From: Acinetobacter sp. C26M
GTDB lineage: Bacteria; Pseudomonadota; Gammaproteobacteria; Pseudomonadales; Moraxellaceae
Assembly: GCF_023702675.1 (NCBI RefSeq)
Contig: NZ_CP098478.1
Span: 2,852,001 to 2,916,000 of the forward strand
Length of the DNA: 64,000 bases
Reading direction: 5' to 3'
Both the position numbers and the translations under genes were made by a program. This document shows, one piece after another, positions 36,952 through 46,049 of this stretch; within the stretch, counting starts at the first letter, position 1, and every line of letters starts with the position of its first letter. The notes under the pieces are model-generated. The model worked only from the letters and a program-made list of their open reading frames with translations. It was not told the origin of the DNA and did not search any database.

Positions 36952-37563
36952 TTAGTCAAATAACGTTGCCCATGCATGTACACGAGCAGGAATTTCGGCT
37001 GTTGATCGTCCTAATATATCACTAATTACCGCACAAAGGCTTGCTCCAGCCTCAACTACGATTTGAGAATTTTCAACGGTCAAACCACCAATCGCACAAA
37101 TCGGCACAGCAAATTTTTGTCTCGCTTGCTTAATCACTTCGATGCCGACATTGCCTGCTTCTGGTTTTGTTGAGGTCGCATAAACCGCACCAAAGGCCAC
37201 ATAAGTTGCACCGTCAGCAATCGCCTTTTCCGCCAATTCTAATGAATTTAAGCAAGTACGGCCAATAATCACACCTTGTGGTAAACGTGCGGCAGCATCA
37301 CTTATTTCACCATCGGACTGTCCAAGATGCACACCTAAACCAAATTGTTCCGCTAATGCCAAATCATCATTAATCACAAATGAGACCTGATGCTTTTCAC
37401 AAAGTGCTTTGATCTGCTCTACTTCACTTGGCTGATCTGCTTTTGCCACTTTCTTACGACGATATTGCAGAATCGCAACTTTGCCTGTCGCCAGAGCCAC
37501 ATCTAGTTTTTCTAATAATAATTGGATTGGATCATCATTGGTAATGAGATAAAGACCGCGCAT
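36952..37563 (-). CDS. thiE: Thiamine phosphate synthase
   Basis: 203 residues from the ATG at 37561-37563. It couples the pyrimidine (HMP-PP) and thiazole phosphates to thiamine phosphate. TIM-barrel motifs include ATGKVAILQYRRKKV, FVINDDLALAEQFGLGVHLG with the phosphate/Mg residues, IGRTCLNSLELAEKA, and YVAFGAVYATSTKPEAG. The loop IGRTC replaces the more usual IGVSC. A GTG six codons upstream is possible, but MRGLYLITNDD is the natural start for the family. It sits upstream of hemL. Confidence 0.92.
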   Translation of the reverse strand: MRGLYLITNDDPIQLLLEKLDVALATGKVAILQYRRKKVAKADQPSEVEQIKALCEKHQVSFVINDDLALAEQFGLGVHLGQSDGEISDAAARLPQGVIIGRTCLNSLELAEKAIADGATYVAFGAVYATSTKPEAGNVGIEVIKQARQKFAVPICAIGGLTVENSQIVVEAGASLCAVISDILGRSTAEIPARVHAWATLFD

Positions 37564-37673
37564 GAACGTTTCACTATTCACTATAATTACATTAGCTTCA
37601 GGGTATATTTTCTTGTTTGAAAATTAAAGATAGCGAGTGTATTTACATCATTAATCGCTGCAAATCAGAACAA

Positions 37674-37698
37674 ATAAAAAAGCTGCCGAAGCAGCTTT
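37674..37698 (-). terminator. Terminator of the Mpo1-like gene
   Basis: On the minus strand AAAGCTGC, tetraloop TTCG and GCAGCTTTTTT: compact stem with a T tract, 44 bases after the stop. Confidence 0.85.
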
Positions 37699-37741
37699 AC
37701 GACACTTAATGTCGCTTTATAATTTTTAAATATACGATAAT

Positions 37742-38113
37742 TCAAGAATCAATTTTATCAAACTGACGATCAATCAGACTTAAACGACCACGCGCAACAT
37801 CCGATAACATGCGCCAATCCGAGATAAAGCTATACAGCGGCTGTTTAAAGCTGGCAGGCTTATTATGTTCAAAGAAAAAATGTCCAACCCAAGCACAAGC
37901 ATAGCCTGATACCAAACCATACAAAGCATATTTTGCCTGACGTTTACGGATGGCTTTACTAAAGAAATATAAACCGATCGAGCTGCCTGCCACATGTAAA
38001 CGACGGCTGGCAATACTGCGATGTTCTGTTAAATAAAAGTGATAAAATTCATCATAGTTTTTAATGGGTAATGAAAATTCCACTGGCTTCGTTATATTCG
38101 CTGGTGCATTCAT
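37742..38113 (-). CDS. Mpo1-like (DUF962) membrane protein
   Basis: 123 residues. The signature EHRSIASRRLHVAGSSIG is near residues 30-47 and WVGHFFFEHNKPASF near 75-90, carrying the conserved histidines of DUF962/Mpo1 proteins. Yeast Mpo1 is an Fe-dependent dioxygenase acting on 2-hydroxy fatty acids. Bacterial members share the His residues, but their substrate is unproven. One or two hydrophobic segments (LYGLVSGYACAWVGHFFF) suggest membrane association. It appears monocistronic. Confidence 0.78.
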   Translation of the reverse strand: MNAPANITKPVEFSLPIKNYDEFYHFYLTEHRSIASRRLHVAGSSIGLYFFSKAIRKRQAKYALYGLVSGYACAWVGHFFFEHNKPASFKQPLYSFISDWRMLSDVARGRLSLIDRQFDKIDS

Positions 38114-38290
38114 TTTTGGATCATCCTAATCGTGCAAGACTCTCCACACGTTAATGCATTTTCTGTACAAAATAAAGTCATTGCGTGCCATCCTTTTCAA
38201 GCTTAAAACAACTTTACAATGATTTTTGAGATCAACAAGTTATACTGAGTTTTGTATTTATCAGTCTCGGTGGTCAGGAGTCATAACATC

Positions 38291-39748
38291 ATGGAAATAG
38301 AGCTAAAATTTCAACTCCCTGAATCTAAGAAAAAAAGTGTGTTACAAGTTTTAGGCAAGCAAAAAGCACAAAAAATTCACCTTCAAGCCAAGTATTACGA
38401 CACTGCCGACCGTTTACTGGCAAAGAATTATGTTGCGATCCGTCTGCGTCAAGAGGGTGAACATTGGGTGCAAACCTTTAAAGCTGCGAGTAAAAACCAT
38501 TTACAACGCATCGAAGAAGATATTTATTTAGGCAAATGTACCGAAGAACCCGAGCTCGATTTATCCCTCTATAAAAACAATCAAACTGTTCAAAGCGTAC
38601 TTCGTGATATTTTAGGTGAAGTACCTGCAAATTTATTACTACAGTTTCAAACTGACGTCCAACGTACCTTTCATATATTCGAGTTTGAAGGCTCACAAAT
38701 TGAAGTTTGCTTGGACGATGGCGAAATCCGTACTCCAACCAGCCAAGCCAAAATCTGTGAAATCGAGTTTGAATTAAAGCAAGGCTCGGCTCAGTCCCTA
38801 ATTAATTTTGCCAAAACTTGGGTAGATAAATATCAACTCTGGCTCGATGTGCGTAGTAAGGCTGAACGTGGCAATTTATTGGCTATGGGCAAAACGGTAT
38901 CCCCCGCCAGCAAAGCGAAATCACTAAACCTAGAGAAAAATGTAAGTGCTGAACAAGCAATCAAACTGATTATCGAAAATACACTTAATCATATCTTACC
39001 CAATGCAGCCGCAATTGCTGATGGTGTGGCAGAGGCCGATCATATTCATCAAGCTCGTGTTGGTTTACGTCGTTTACGTTCTGCCCTAAAACATTTTTCT
39101 AACTGGTCTGCGCAAATTGATCCTGCTTGGGAAGGTCAGTTAGCAGATATTTTTAGAGCTTTGGGACAATCACGTGATAACGATGCGATTCAAGATTCCG
39201 TTATTCCGTTAGTAAAAGAAGTCTGTGATTTTGATTTTCCATTCCCAGAGAGTACTGACAATAGTGTTTCTCAGTTATTAAGCCACACTAAAACCACTCA
39301 GCTATTTTTAGCATTATTCAGCTTCACCTATAGTGAGCATGAGTCTAAATCTAAACTTTCCAAACAGGTAGCTAAAAGCCTAACTAAGCTTTACCAAAAG
39401 ATTCTAAATGATGCAGCCCAGTTCTCAACTTTAGAAGTTGAGCAACAACATCGTACTCGTAAACGCGTTAAACAATTGCGTTATTGCATCGACTTTATTG
39501 CAGGGATTTATCCTGAAAAAAACGTTCAACAATTCTTAAATAAGTTACAGCCAATTCAGGAATATTTAGGCTTTTATAATGATCTGTTTGTTGCTGAGCA
39601 AATCTTCGAGCAACAAGCTGCTGAGTACCCACAATTTTTATTTGCTTTAGGTTGGGTCAAGGCACAGCAGCCACATGTGGCCAAGAAAGCAGCGAAAAAG
39701 TTACAAGCCTTATCTGCTCAGGATACTTTTTGGGATGAGAAGCAATAG
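38291..39748 (+). CDS. CYTH-CHAD protein, inorganic triphosphatase type
   Basis: 485 residues. An N-terminal CYTH tunnel domain (residues ~1-200) begins with the diagnostic MEIELKFQL, and the basic residues of the active tunnel are visible (AIRLRQEG, RTFHIFE, DVRSKAERG). A C-terminal helical CHAD domain has conserved histidines and arginines (HQARVGLRRLRSALKHF, HRTRKRVKQLRYCIDFI). E. coli YgiF has this architecture and hydrolyses inorganic triphosphate; CHAD domains bind polyphosphate. The ATG at 38291 has AGGAG about 10 bases upstream; a TTG 13 codons earlier is not favoured. Confidence 0.88.
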   Translation: MEIELKFQLPESKKKSVLQVLGKQKAQKIHLQAKYYDTADRLLAKNYVAIRLRQEGEHWVQTFKAASKNHLQRIEEDIYLGKCTEEPELDLSLYKNNQTVQSVLRDILGEVPANLLLQFQTDVQRTFHIFEFEGSQIEVCLDDGEIRTPTSQAKICEIEFELKQGSAQSLINFAKTWVDKYQLWLDVRSKAERGNLLAMGKTVSPASKAKSLNLEKNVSAEQAIKLIIENTLNHILPNAAAIADGVAEADHIHQARVGLRRLRSALKHFSNWSAQIDPAWEGQLADIFRALGQSRDNDAIQDSVIPLVKEVCDFDFPFPESTDNSVSQLLSHTKTTQLFLALFSFTYSEHESKSKLSKQVAKSLTKLYQKILNDAAQFSTLEVEQQHRTRKRVKQLRYCIDFIAGIYPEKNVQQFLNKLQPIQEYLGFYNDLFVAEQIFEQQAAEYPQFLFALGWVKAQQPHVAKKAAKKLQALSAQDTFWDEKQ

Positions 39749-39786
39749 CTGCATAAGGGAAAATCACCTCACTCTATTCTCTTGCT

Positions 39787-39878
39787 GGCGGCATGGATGC
39801 CGCCGTTAAGCTGTGGCATCAAGGATGTGCCATCAGCTTAACAGAGGGGTTTTGTTACTTTTGTCCAGTCAAAAGTAA
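39787..39878. repeat. Hairpin-rich intergenic element (REP-like)
   Basis: Three perfect or near-perfect dyads lie in tandem: GGCGGCAT GG ATGCCGCC (39787-39804); GTTAAGCTG with CAGCTTAAC (39805-39842, with inner GGCA/TGCC); and TTACTTTTG with CAAAAGTAA (39855-39878). It is GC-rich relative to its surroundings. The structure is that of a dispersed extragenic repeat, not a single terminator. Copy number must be checked genome-wide. Confidence 0.55.
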
Positions 39879-40000
39879 GGATCTACCTATACAAAAGGTA
39901 TTAGGTTATTCATAATTTTTGAGGTCGTGCTAACCCGAAAAGGAAATGAAAATCCATTCTTTAGCAGGCAGATAATATCTTCATATTGAGCTTAAATCAT

Positions 40001-40633
40001 TTACCGATACTTCCCAAAAATCTTCCACGTGCCATTATCTGCAATCGGATCACTATAACTATCATTACGCTGCTTACGTGGCTTATCCCGTGCATCGACC
40101 AATTTAAAATGCGGTTCAACACTGAGAATCATGCCGTTCATATAAAATCGAGTTCTCGTATATTCACTTTGTCCATGCTGAAATACATATGTACGCAAAT
40201 CAATAAACTCACGATGTGCAACTAAGGCCGCAGTATCATCACTGCCTAGCCACTCCTGCATCGCAAAAATCTGATCGGTCTCAAACTGCCCACATTTTTC
40301 TAACAAGGCAGCCACACCTCGAAAGGTTTTCGATTCTTTAGCACGTGTTTTATTAATCCGAATCCGATCGACATGAAAGAAAAATAGCGGCAAATTTAAA
40401 TGACTGGGTAAGTGAATTGCATCCACTATCTCGTCTTCCATAAAAGGCTGACACAGCTGTTGTGCTCTTTCAATCAAGGGCTGCCATTGTCTGTAGTATT
40501 CATCCACATCATCTTTCAAACCATAATAGATCGGCAAACCCTCAACATTTTCTAAATATTGAGGTGGATGGATATGTTGGCGCAGTAAGGCTATATCTGT
40601 TTTTAAGCTTTGAATCGCGATTGCATCTTGCAT
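40001..40633 (-). CDS. Conserved hypothetical protein
   Basis: 210 residues with no domain I recognise. It appears soluble, with no signal peptide or membrane segment, and is rich in aromatic residues and arginine (YYGLKDDVDEYYRQWQPLIE, FFFHVDRIRINKTRAKES, TYVFQHGQSEYTRTRFYMNG). The C-terminus is charged (DARDKPRKQRNDSYSDP). Codon use is like its neighbours, so it looks native. It is divergent from the DUF3144 gene. Function unknown. Confidence 0.6.
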   Translation of the reverse strand: MQDAIAIQSLKTDIALLRQHIHPPQYLENVEGLPIYYGLKDDVDEYYRQWQPLIERAQQLCQPFMEDEIVDAIHLPSHLNLPLFFFHVDRIRINKTRAKESKTFRGVAALLEKCGQFETDQIFAMQEWLGSDDTAALVAHREFIDLRTYVFQHGQSEYTRTRFYMNGMILSVEPHFKLVDARDKPRKQRNDSYSDPIADNGTWKIFGKYR

Positions 40634-40738
40634 AGTGATTTTTCTAATTGCTTAGGCTATTTTAGATTAAGGCAAAGGTTTAGTTTCGACAAGGCTTTGT
40701 CTATAATGAGGTGTCTTAACTTGTCGCTGGAAAATATC

Positions 40739-41122
40739 ATGTCTCAAAAAATTAACGCCACCGATGTGACGGATGAAGAAGCTTTAAATGCGGTATTTTT
40801 TGAGCGTGCAGATGAATTTATTAAACTTGCCAATGATTTCTGCCGACCGCCAAAAGGTCAGAAAGTCCAGCCAGAAGAGTTACGTGGCCAAGTGAGTGCA
40901 GCCATGTTATTTGCTACTGCTCGCTTTAATACGTGGGTCGCAGCCAATAACTTTAAAGATGGCAATGAAATGCGTGATGCCAAAGAACAAGTCATGTCTT
41001 ATCTCCTACAACAATTCCAAATGATGTTAGAAGATAATTTTGACGAATATTGTGAACAATTTGAAAACTACTTACGTTTCCGCAAGAACGAAGATTTTCA
41101 TGCACATAAACACGATCATTAA
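40739..41122 (+). CDS. DUF3144 protein
   Basis: 127 residues. DUF3144 features are FFERADEFIKLANDFCRPPK, VSAAMLFATARFNTWVAANN, and an acidic helical C-terminus (MLEDNFDEYCEQFENYL) ending in a short His-rich tail HAHKHDH that may bind metal. The ATG at 40739 is chosen because GGA lies 7 bases upstream and family members start close to this point. The upstream in-frame extension is not protein-like. Function unknown. Confidence 0.8.
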   Translation: MSQKINATDVTDEEALNAVFFERADEFIKLANDFCRPPKGQKVQPEELRGQVSAAMLFATARFNTWVAANNFKDGNEMRDAKEQVMSYLLQQFQMMLEDNFDEYCEQFENYLRFRKNEDFHAHKHDH

Positions 41123-41134
41123 TGATTGATGATT

Positions 41135-41169
41135 AAAACAAAGCCACCTCATCGGTGGCTTTGTTTTTT
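41135..41169. terminator. Bidirectional terminator between DUF3144 gene and M16 peptidase
   Basis: CAAAGCCACC, loop TCATC and GGTGGCTTTG with A and T flanks: a 10-bp perfect stem (longer with the flanks) between convergent genes. Confidence 0.92.
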
Positions 41170-41174
41170 GTGGT

Positions 41175-43943
41175 TTACTTCAAGTCTTGTGCTTGACCAT
41201 ATTGATCAGCCATGACTTCTACAAATTGGTCTAGTTTGATGTATTTTTTAATTGCAGCATTGACATCTTCTTTGGTCAGTTTCGCTAGCTCCTGATCGCG
41301 CTCTTCACGATCCAATAGCGTTTTGTTGCGTTCTAACTGACCTGTCAACATGCCATGAATATTGCGTTCATCTTCTAAAGCAGTCACACGCTTCTTCATG
41401 ATATCTGCTTTCGCTGCTTCCACTTCCTGTTCGTTCACACCTTTACTTAAAAGCTCATTTAAGACTTTATGTACAGATTGCGATACTTGTGCAGAACGAC
41501 CAGATGTATAGTTTGCAGTAATACTTAAAGTACCATCATCAATATCGGGATCAAGATCTAAGCCACTACCAAATCCATACACTAGCGCATTTTTCTCACG
41601 TAACTCTTGAGCCAAACGTGATGAAAGTTGTGAGTTGCCTAAAACATGGCTCAAAATAATCAAAGCTGGCGCATCTTTATGATAGGAACCAACGGGCAAG
41701 GCTAAAACACTTTGATAGCTGCCAAACTCGCGTTGTTCCGATAAAGCATGAACTTTCTGGGCTTTATAAACCGTATATTGCCCTGTCACTTTTGTGAATG
41801 GTTGCTTTGCTTTCCAAGAACCAAAGGCTTTTTGCAAAGTCTTCTGCATTTTCTTGGCATCAAAATCACCCGTCACTGCAATTTGAGCATGGTCTGTCAC
41901 AAAGAACTGATCATAGAATTGTTTCACTTGCGGCTGAGTGACTTCACCAATCTGTTTCTTGGCAAGTTCTGGTTCAAAGTGATAACGGATATCCCCTGGT
42001 TGATAGATTTCCAAAATCTTAGACAAGGTCATCGATGACACAACCGCAGGTTCTGTATATGGACGATCCAATACAGACAGGCTTTGATTTTTTGCCAAAT
42101 CAAACTCTGTTTGCGAGAATTTTGGCTGTTTCAGGACATCAACAATAAAGTTAAAGAAATCTTCAAACTTGTCTTTCTTCGCTTGAACAACAATGGTAAA
42201 ACCATTGCCATTTGAACTAACCGATGCACCACCACTAGCCGCAATTGCCTTATCGGTAATTTCCTGCAAGCTATGCTTTTCAGAACCACGAAGCATTAAA
42301 TAGCTGGCTAAATCTAAAGTAACCCCTTTACCAAATAATGTTTTTTCATCGCCAAAATCCAAGCTAATCGTGGCATAGGTTTTATCGTCACGTGTAGGCG
42401 TTGGGAATAATGCATAGCGAATACCATTCTTTAACTCACCACGTTGAATTTTCTGCTCATTTTTTTGCAATTGCTGAGCAGACTGTGCCATAAACTGGGT
42501 CACTTCCTGCTTGTAGACATTTGCATCTTTTAATGGCTCAGGCTTTTCATCGCTTTGATCTAAAGTTTTAGGCTTCTCTTCTGCTTTCATGGTCATCGCT
42601 TTCTTTTGATCTTCTGGCGTCGGTAAAATATCGCCTGAAATACGATGTGAAGAGACTAAAAAGTCTTTTAAGGTTTTATTCGCATCTTTAAGCTTTAAGT
42701 CTTGAACTGCTTGTAAGTCCTTAAAGTATTGATCCCATTGACCATGTGATGAAACTGCATAGTCGCTCAGGCGTGAGCCTAGGGCTACAGCGTCATTGGC
42801 AATGGTATCTGCGGCATTTTGAGTAATATTTTTAATGCGCTGTAATTCAGCTTCAGTAAATGGCTGGCTATTTTCAACACCTGTTTTTAGTGCTTCATCA
42901 ACCTTTTTCGCATCATGATTCGGAGCATAAATTGCGCCCATAAAGACCACGTTAAAATCTTGATCTAACCATGTGGTTGATTGCACTGCCGTACTGATTC
43001 CCGTCTCCACCATACTCTTATACAAAGTACCACTTGGCTGCATGGTATATAACGCTGGCGCAAGCGCTAAAGTCGGTTGTAATGGGGTATTTTTTCCATT
43101 CATATAGACATGGAATTTAGCCAAATCACTGCCCTTTTGTACCGTAAACTGACGCTGTTCAATTTTACTTGAATCCAAAACTGGGACTTGAACTTGTGCG
43201 GGTACTGGACGTGCTGGAATTGGACTAAAATACTGATCAATCTTGCTCAATACTTCGGTCTTATCAAATTTACCAGAAATCACCATGACTGCATTGTTTG
43301 GTGCATACCAAGTTCTATAGAACTGGTTTAACTCATTGAGTTGAATCGACTTTAATTCAGGTAAATCACCAATCGGCAAACGACCTAAATATTGATTGCC
43401 ATAAGCCGCTTTCCACATTTGATCCATCAGTACAGCAAACGGCTGATCCATACGGATTTCTCGTTCACGTTTTACGATTTCAATTTCAGAAGGAACAAAT
43501 TTTTCTTGCAACACCAATTTATCCATACGCTCTGATTCAAGGTACAGAATTTCATTGAGTGCATTTTTTTCAGGACGAACAATATTTAGATATTTAGTTG
43601 CGTAATAATCTGTGCTGGCATTGGTCATCAACGTATATTGATCCAGACGACGTTGAAACTCGTCACCCTTCACATTTTGAGTGCCTTTAAAGGCCAAATG
43701 TTCTAATAGATGCGCAAGTCCGCCTTTACCTTTCGGATCATTCAGCGAACCTGTCAAATAAACCGTATTTACATAGACTTTATTTTCTTTATCGTTTGGT
43801 GCAAGAATAACTCTGAAACCGTTATCTAATTTATATTCTTCGATATTTTTTTCACTTTTTACGAGCACTGTCTGAGACCAAGACGTCGCACTCAACCCAA
43901 TCAAACAAAGCGAGAGAGTAAGCTGCTTAAACCGCATTAACAT
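41175..43943 (-). CDS. M16-family zinc metallopeptidase (pitrilysin/insulinase type), exported
   Basis: 922 residues. A signal peptide (FKQLTLSLCLIGLSATSWS) points to the periplasm. The inverted zinc motif HxxEH is H78-LLE81-H82 (AHLLEHLAFKGT), with the distal glutamate in the following helix (ALNEILYLESERMD). It has the duplicated four-domain M16 architecture; the C-terminal half begins about residue 490 and lacks the zinc motif. Members degrade peptides or small proteins. GGA 6 bases before the ATG supports the start at 43943. No partner gene is adjacent. Confidence 0.9.
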   Translation of the reverse strand: MLMRFKQLTLSLCLIGLSATSWSQTVLVKSEKNIEEYKLDNGFRVILAPNDKENKVYVNTVYLTGSLNDPKGKGGLAHLLEHLAFKGTQNVKGDEFQRRLDQYTLMTNASTDYYATKYLNIVRPEKNALNEILYLESERMDKLVLQEKFVPSEIEIVKREREIRMDQPFAVLMDQMWKAAYGNQYLGRLPIGDLPELKSIQLNELNQFYRTWYAPNNAVMVISGKFDKTEVLSKIDQYFSPIPARPVPAQVQVPVLDSSKIEQRQFTVQKGSDLAKFHVYMNGKNTPLQPTLALAPALYTMQPSGTLYKSMVETGISTAVQSTTWLDQDFNVVFMGAIYAPNHDAKKVDEALKTGVENSQPFTEAELQRIKNITQNAADTIANDAVALGSRLSDYAVSSHGQWDQYFKDLQAVQDLKLKDANKTLKDFLVSSHRISGDILPTPEDQKKAMTMKAEEKPKTLDQSDEKPEPLKDANVYKQEVTQFMAQSAQQLQKNEQKIQRGELKNGIRYALFPTPTRDDKTYATISLDFGDEKTLFGKGVTLDLASYLMLRGSEKHSLQEITDKAIAASGGASVSSNGNGFTIVVQAKKDKFEDFFNFIVDVLKQPKFSQTEFDLAKNQSLSVLDRPYTEPAVVSSMTLSKILEIYQPGDIRYHFEPELAKKQIGEVTQPQVKQFYDQFFVTDHAQIAVTGDFDAKKMQKTLQKAFGSWKAKQPFTKVTGQYTVYKAQKVHALSEQREFGSYQSVLALPVGSYHKDAPALIILSHVLGNSQLSSRLAQELREKNALVYGFGSGLDLDPDIDDGTLSITANYTSGRSAQVSQSVHKVLNELLSKGVNEQEVEAAKADIMKKRVTALEDERNIHGMLTGQLERNKTLLDREERDQELAKLTKEDVNAAIKKYIKLDQFVEVMADQYGQAQDLK

Positions 43944-44030
43944 AATTTATCCAAGTATTTATGGTGATTTAAATAATAGAGACAAGCTATGGTAGAGAAT
44001 GATTCGCATTTTTAATAGTTATGTTTTGAA

Positions 44031-44056
44031 AAAAGCTGTTTATTTAAACAGCTTTT
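44031..44056 (-). terminator. Terminator of the PhzF-like gene
   Basis: AAAAGCTGTTTA, TT and TAAACAGCTTTT: a 12-bp near-perfect palindrome, 31 bases past the stop, giving Ts on the minus strand. Confidence 0.75.
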
Positions 44057-44087
44057 ATCTTTATTTTTGCACAGTTTAAGCTAAAAA

Positions 44088-44906
44088 TCAGATTGTCAGT
44101 TCGGCTTGCATATACAATTTGGCATAACCTGAAATTTCAATGCGGTCTTCAGACTCAATCACACATTCTAAAACTCCACCACGTTTAGATGCCTGAAAGG
44201 CGGTTAATCGAGTCTGATTCAGTTTTTCCGCCCAAAGTGGGACAATTGCGGTATGAATTGAACCTGTTACCGGATCTTCGTCAATACCAATTGCTGGCGC
44301 AAAATAACGAGAAACGCAATCAAACTTCCCTTCACCTCTGGCGGTAATGGCAACATCAGGCTGAGAAGCGGTAATCGCGGTACGAACTTGTCCCAATTGT
44401 TTTAGTTTTTCTAGATCAGGTTGTTCATCCAATACATCCTGCACCGTTTCATATTCAATAATATAGGCTTGCACATTACGATAAACCGCTTTAAACGGCT
44501 TGGTCAGCCCTTCACGTAATTCTTTAGGATAATCAGTAACTAACTCTGGTTTACGAATTGGAAAATTCATTTTAATTTTGCCATCAGCATCTTGGCTGAC
44601 AATAAAAATACCCAGATCACGTACATGGAACTGGATCGTTTCTGCCTTGCTAAAGTCTTTAAATAAAACAAAAGCACTGGCTAAAGTGGCATGCCCACAA
44701 AACGCAACCTCATTGAGCGGAGAAAACCAACGAATCTCATAATTGGTTTCATCAATGGTTTTAACAAAAGCAGTCTCTGATACATTATTTTCCATCGCGA
44801 TATTCTGCATCAAACTATCGTCTAACCATTCATCGACGACGATTACAGCCGCAGGATTTCCTTTAAATAATTCTTTTGTAAAAGCATCAACTTGGTACAT
44901 CTTCAT
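44088..44906 (-). CDS. PhzF-family isomerase
   Basis: 272 residues of the PhzF/diaminopimelate-epimerase-like fold. It opens YQVDAFTKELFKGNPAAVIV, and the catalytic glutamate is in MENNVSETAFV. CGHATLASAFVLF and the second-half GIDEDPVTGSIHTAIVPLWA are the family's hallmark substrate loops. PhzF isomerises a dihydro-anthranilate intermediate in phenazine synthesis, but no other phz genes are present. This copy is one of many orphan family members with unknown substrate. Confidence 0.88.
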   Translation of the reverse strand: MKMYQVDAFTKELFKGNPAAVIVVDEWLDDSLMQNIAMENNVSETAFVKTIDETNYEIRWFSPLNEVAFCGHATLASAFVLFKDFSKAETIQFHVRDLGIFIVSQDADGKIKMNFPIRKPELVTDYPKELREGLTKPFKAVYRNVQAYIIEYETVQDVLDEQPDLEKLKQLGQVRTAITASQPDVAITARGEGKFDCVSRYFAPAIGIDEDPVTGSIHTAIVPLWAEKLNQTRLTAFQASKRGGVLECVIESEDRIEISGYAKLYMQAELTI

Positions 44907-45179
44907 GTCACAGCACTCTCTCTATTTTCCAATTATTTTGAACATTTGGTCTATAAAGTATAGATACAGATTTTTTTAAATTTACGATACACCGTGGCAT
45001 TTCTTATTCAAGCACACTAAATGCTTTAAAATTAAGCAAAAACAATACTCCGCTTGCTAACAGATCAGCCTAAAAGTCCAATGATTTAGCATAATTCAAA
45101 ATAAGCCATACAGAATATTCACAATAAAAAATGTGAAGCTCACTATGGTATTACGCAGATTAAACAAGCGAGAAAAACC

Positions 45180-45791
45180 ATGCGTATTCCTGTGAATGCT
45201 GTCGTATTTGAGGATTTTGAAACCCTCGACATTATGGGTCCTGTTGAATTGTTTGGCTTACTGCAAGAGCATTATCAAGTCCAGTTTTATAGCCTGAATG
45301 GTGGTCTAGTTTCTAATAAACATGGTGTTTGTATCCAGACCAAATCCTTTAGCGAAATCAAAACACATGCTGAAAGTATTTTGCTCGTTCCTGGTGGCAT
45401 CGTGACTTTTGAATTAATCAAAAATCAGCAATTTCTTGATCAGCTCAAAACTTTAGCAGCTCAAAGCAAACATGTTCTGACGATTTGTACAGGCAGTTCA
45501 TTACTTGCCGCGACAAGTCTTTTAAATGGTATTAAGGCAACATCGAATAAAATGGCATTTGAATTTGTACAAAAGCTCAACGATCAAGTGTTGTGGCAAG
45601 CTCAGGCTCGTTGGGTGATTGATGGGAAATTTTATACTTCATCAGGTGTCAGTGCGGGGATGGATATGACTCTTGCCTTTATACATAACACACAGGGTGA
45701 AAAAGTTGCTCAACTTTGTGCGGAAGAAGCCGAATATATCTGGAATAGTAATCCAAACATTGATCCCTTTTGTAAAGTAAAAGCAGGCTGA
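45180..45791 (+). CDS. DJ-1/PfpI-family protein
   Basis: 203 residues of the class I glutamine-amidotransferase-like DJ-1/PfpI fold. The nucleophile cysteine is in VLTICTGSSLLAATSLLNG, the expected elbow. An acidic residue is in VFEDFETLDIMGPVELFG, and the C-terminal KFYTSSGVSAGMDMTLAFI is typical of the isonitrile hydratase/regulator-like subgroup. No DNA-binding domain is attached. A 54-residue XapX gene starts 13 bases after its stop, so they are probably one transcript. Confidence 0.85.
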   Translation: MRIPVNAVVFEDFETLDIMGPVELFGLLQEHYQVQFYSLNGGLVSNKHGVCIQTKSFSEIKTHAESILLVPGGIVTFELIKNQQFLDQLKTLAAQSKHVLTICTGSSLLAATSLLNGIKATSNKMAFEFVQKLNDQVLWQAQARWVIDGKFYTSSGVSAGMDMTLAFIHNTQGEKVAQLCAEEAEYIWNSNPNIDPFCKVKAG

Positions 45792-45804
45792 TCAACGGCT
45801 GATT

Positions 45805-45969
45805 ATGAAGATTTATGTATTATCGCTCGCAGTTGGCGTATTGGTTGGTGTGCTGTATTACCTAGTCGATGTTAAAGCACCTGCACCACCCATTGTGGCA
45901 TTACTGGGTTTATTGGGCATTGTGATTGGTGAACAATTAGTCCCTTTTATTCGGCTCTATCTTTCTTAA
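45805..45969 (+). CDS. XapX-domain small membrane protein
   Basis: A 54-residue protein beginning MKIYVLSLAVGVLVGVLYYL, then a short VDVKAPAPP turn and a second hydrophobic segment IVALLGLLGIVIGEQLVPFI. This is the XapX pattern: two short membrane segments separated by a Pro-rich hinge. XapX proteins are known only as small proteins of unknown role, sometimes beside purine or quinone-related genes. It follows the DJ-1/PfpI gene by 13 bases and precedes a terminator. The ribosome site is weak, so it may be translationally coupled. Confidence 0.8.
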   Translation: MKIYVLSLAVGVLVGVLYYLVDVKAPAPPIVALLGLLGIVIGEQLVPFIRLYLS

Positions 45970-45997
45970 CAAGATAAGCTTTACTCTATCTCCCATA

Positions 45998-46026
45998 AAA
46001 ATGAGTGGCCTAAAACCACTCATTTT
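45998..46026 (+). terminator. Terminator after the XapX gene
   Basis: AAAATGAGTGG, a 7-base loop and CCACTCATTTT: an 11-bp perfect stem, shared with the convergent pentapeptide-repeat gene. Confidence 0.85.
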
Positions 46027-46049
46027 GATTAGAGCCTTTTATCCTTATT

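Noticed and set aside
44088..44906. Phenazine biosynthesis
   Set aside because: Only the PhzF-like isomerase is present; no phzA-E or phzG is near, and orphan PhzF homologues are common.
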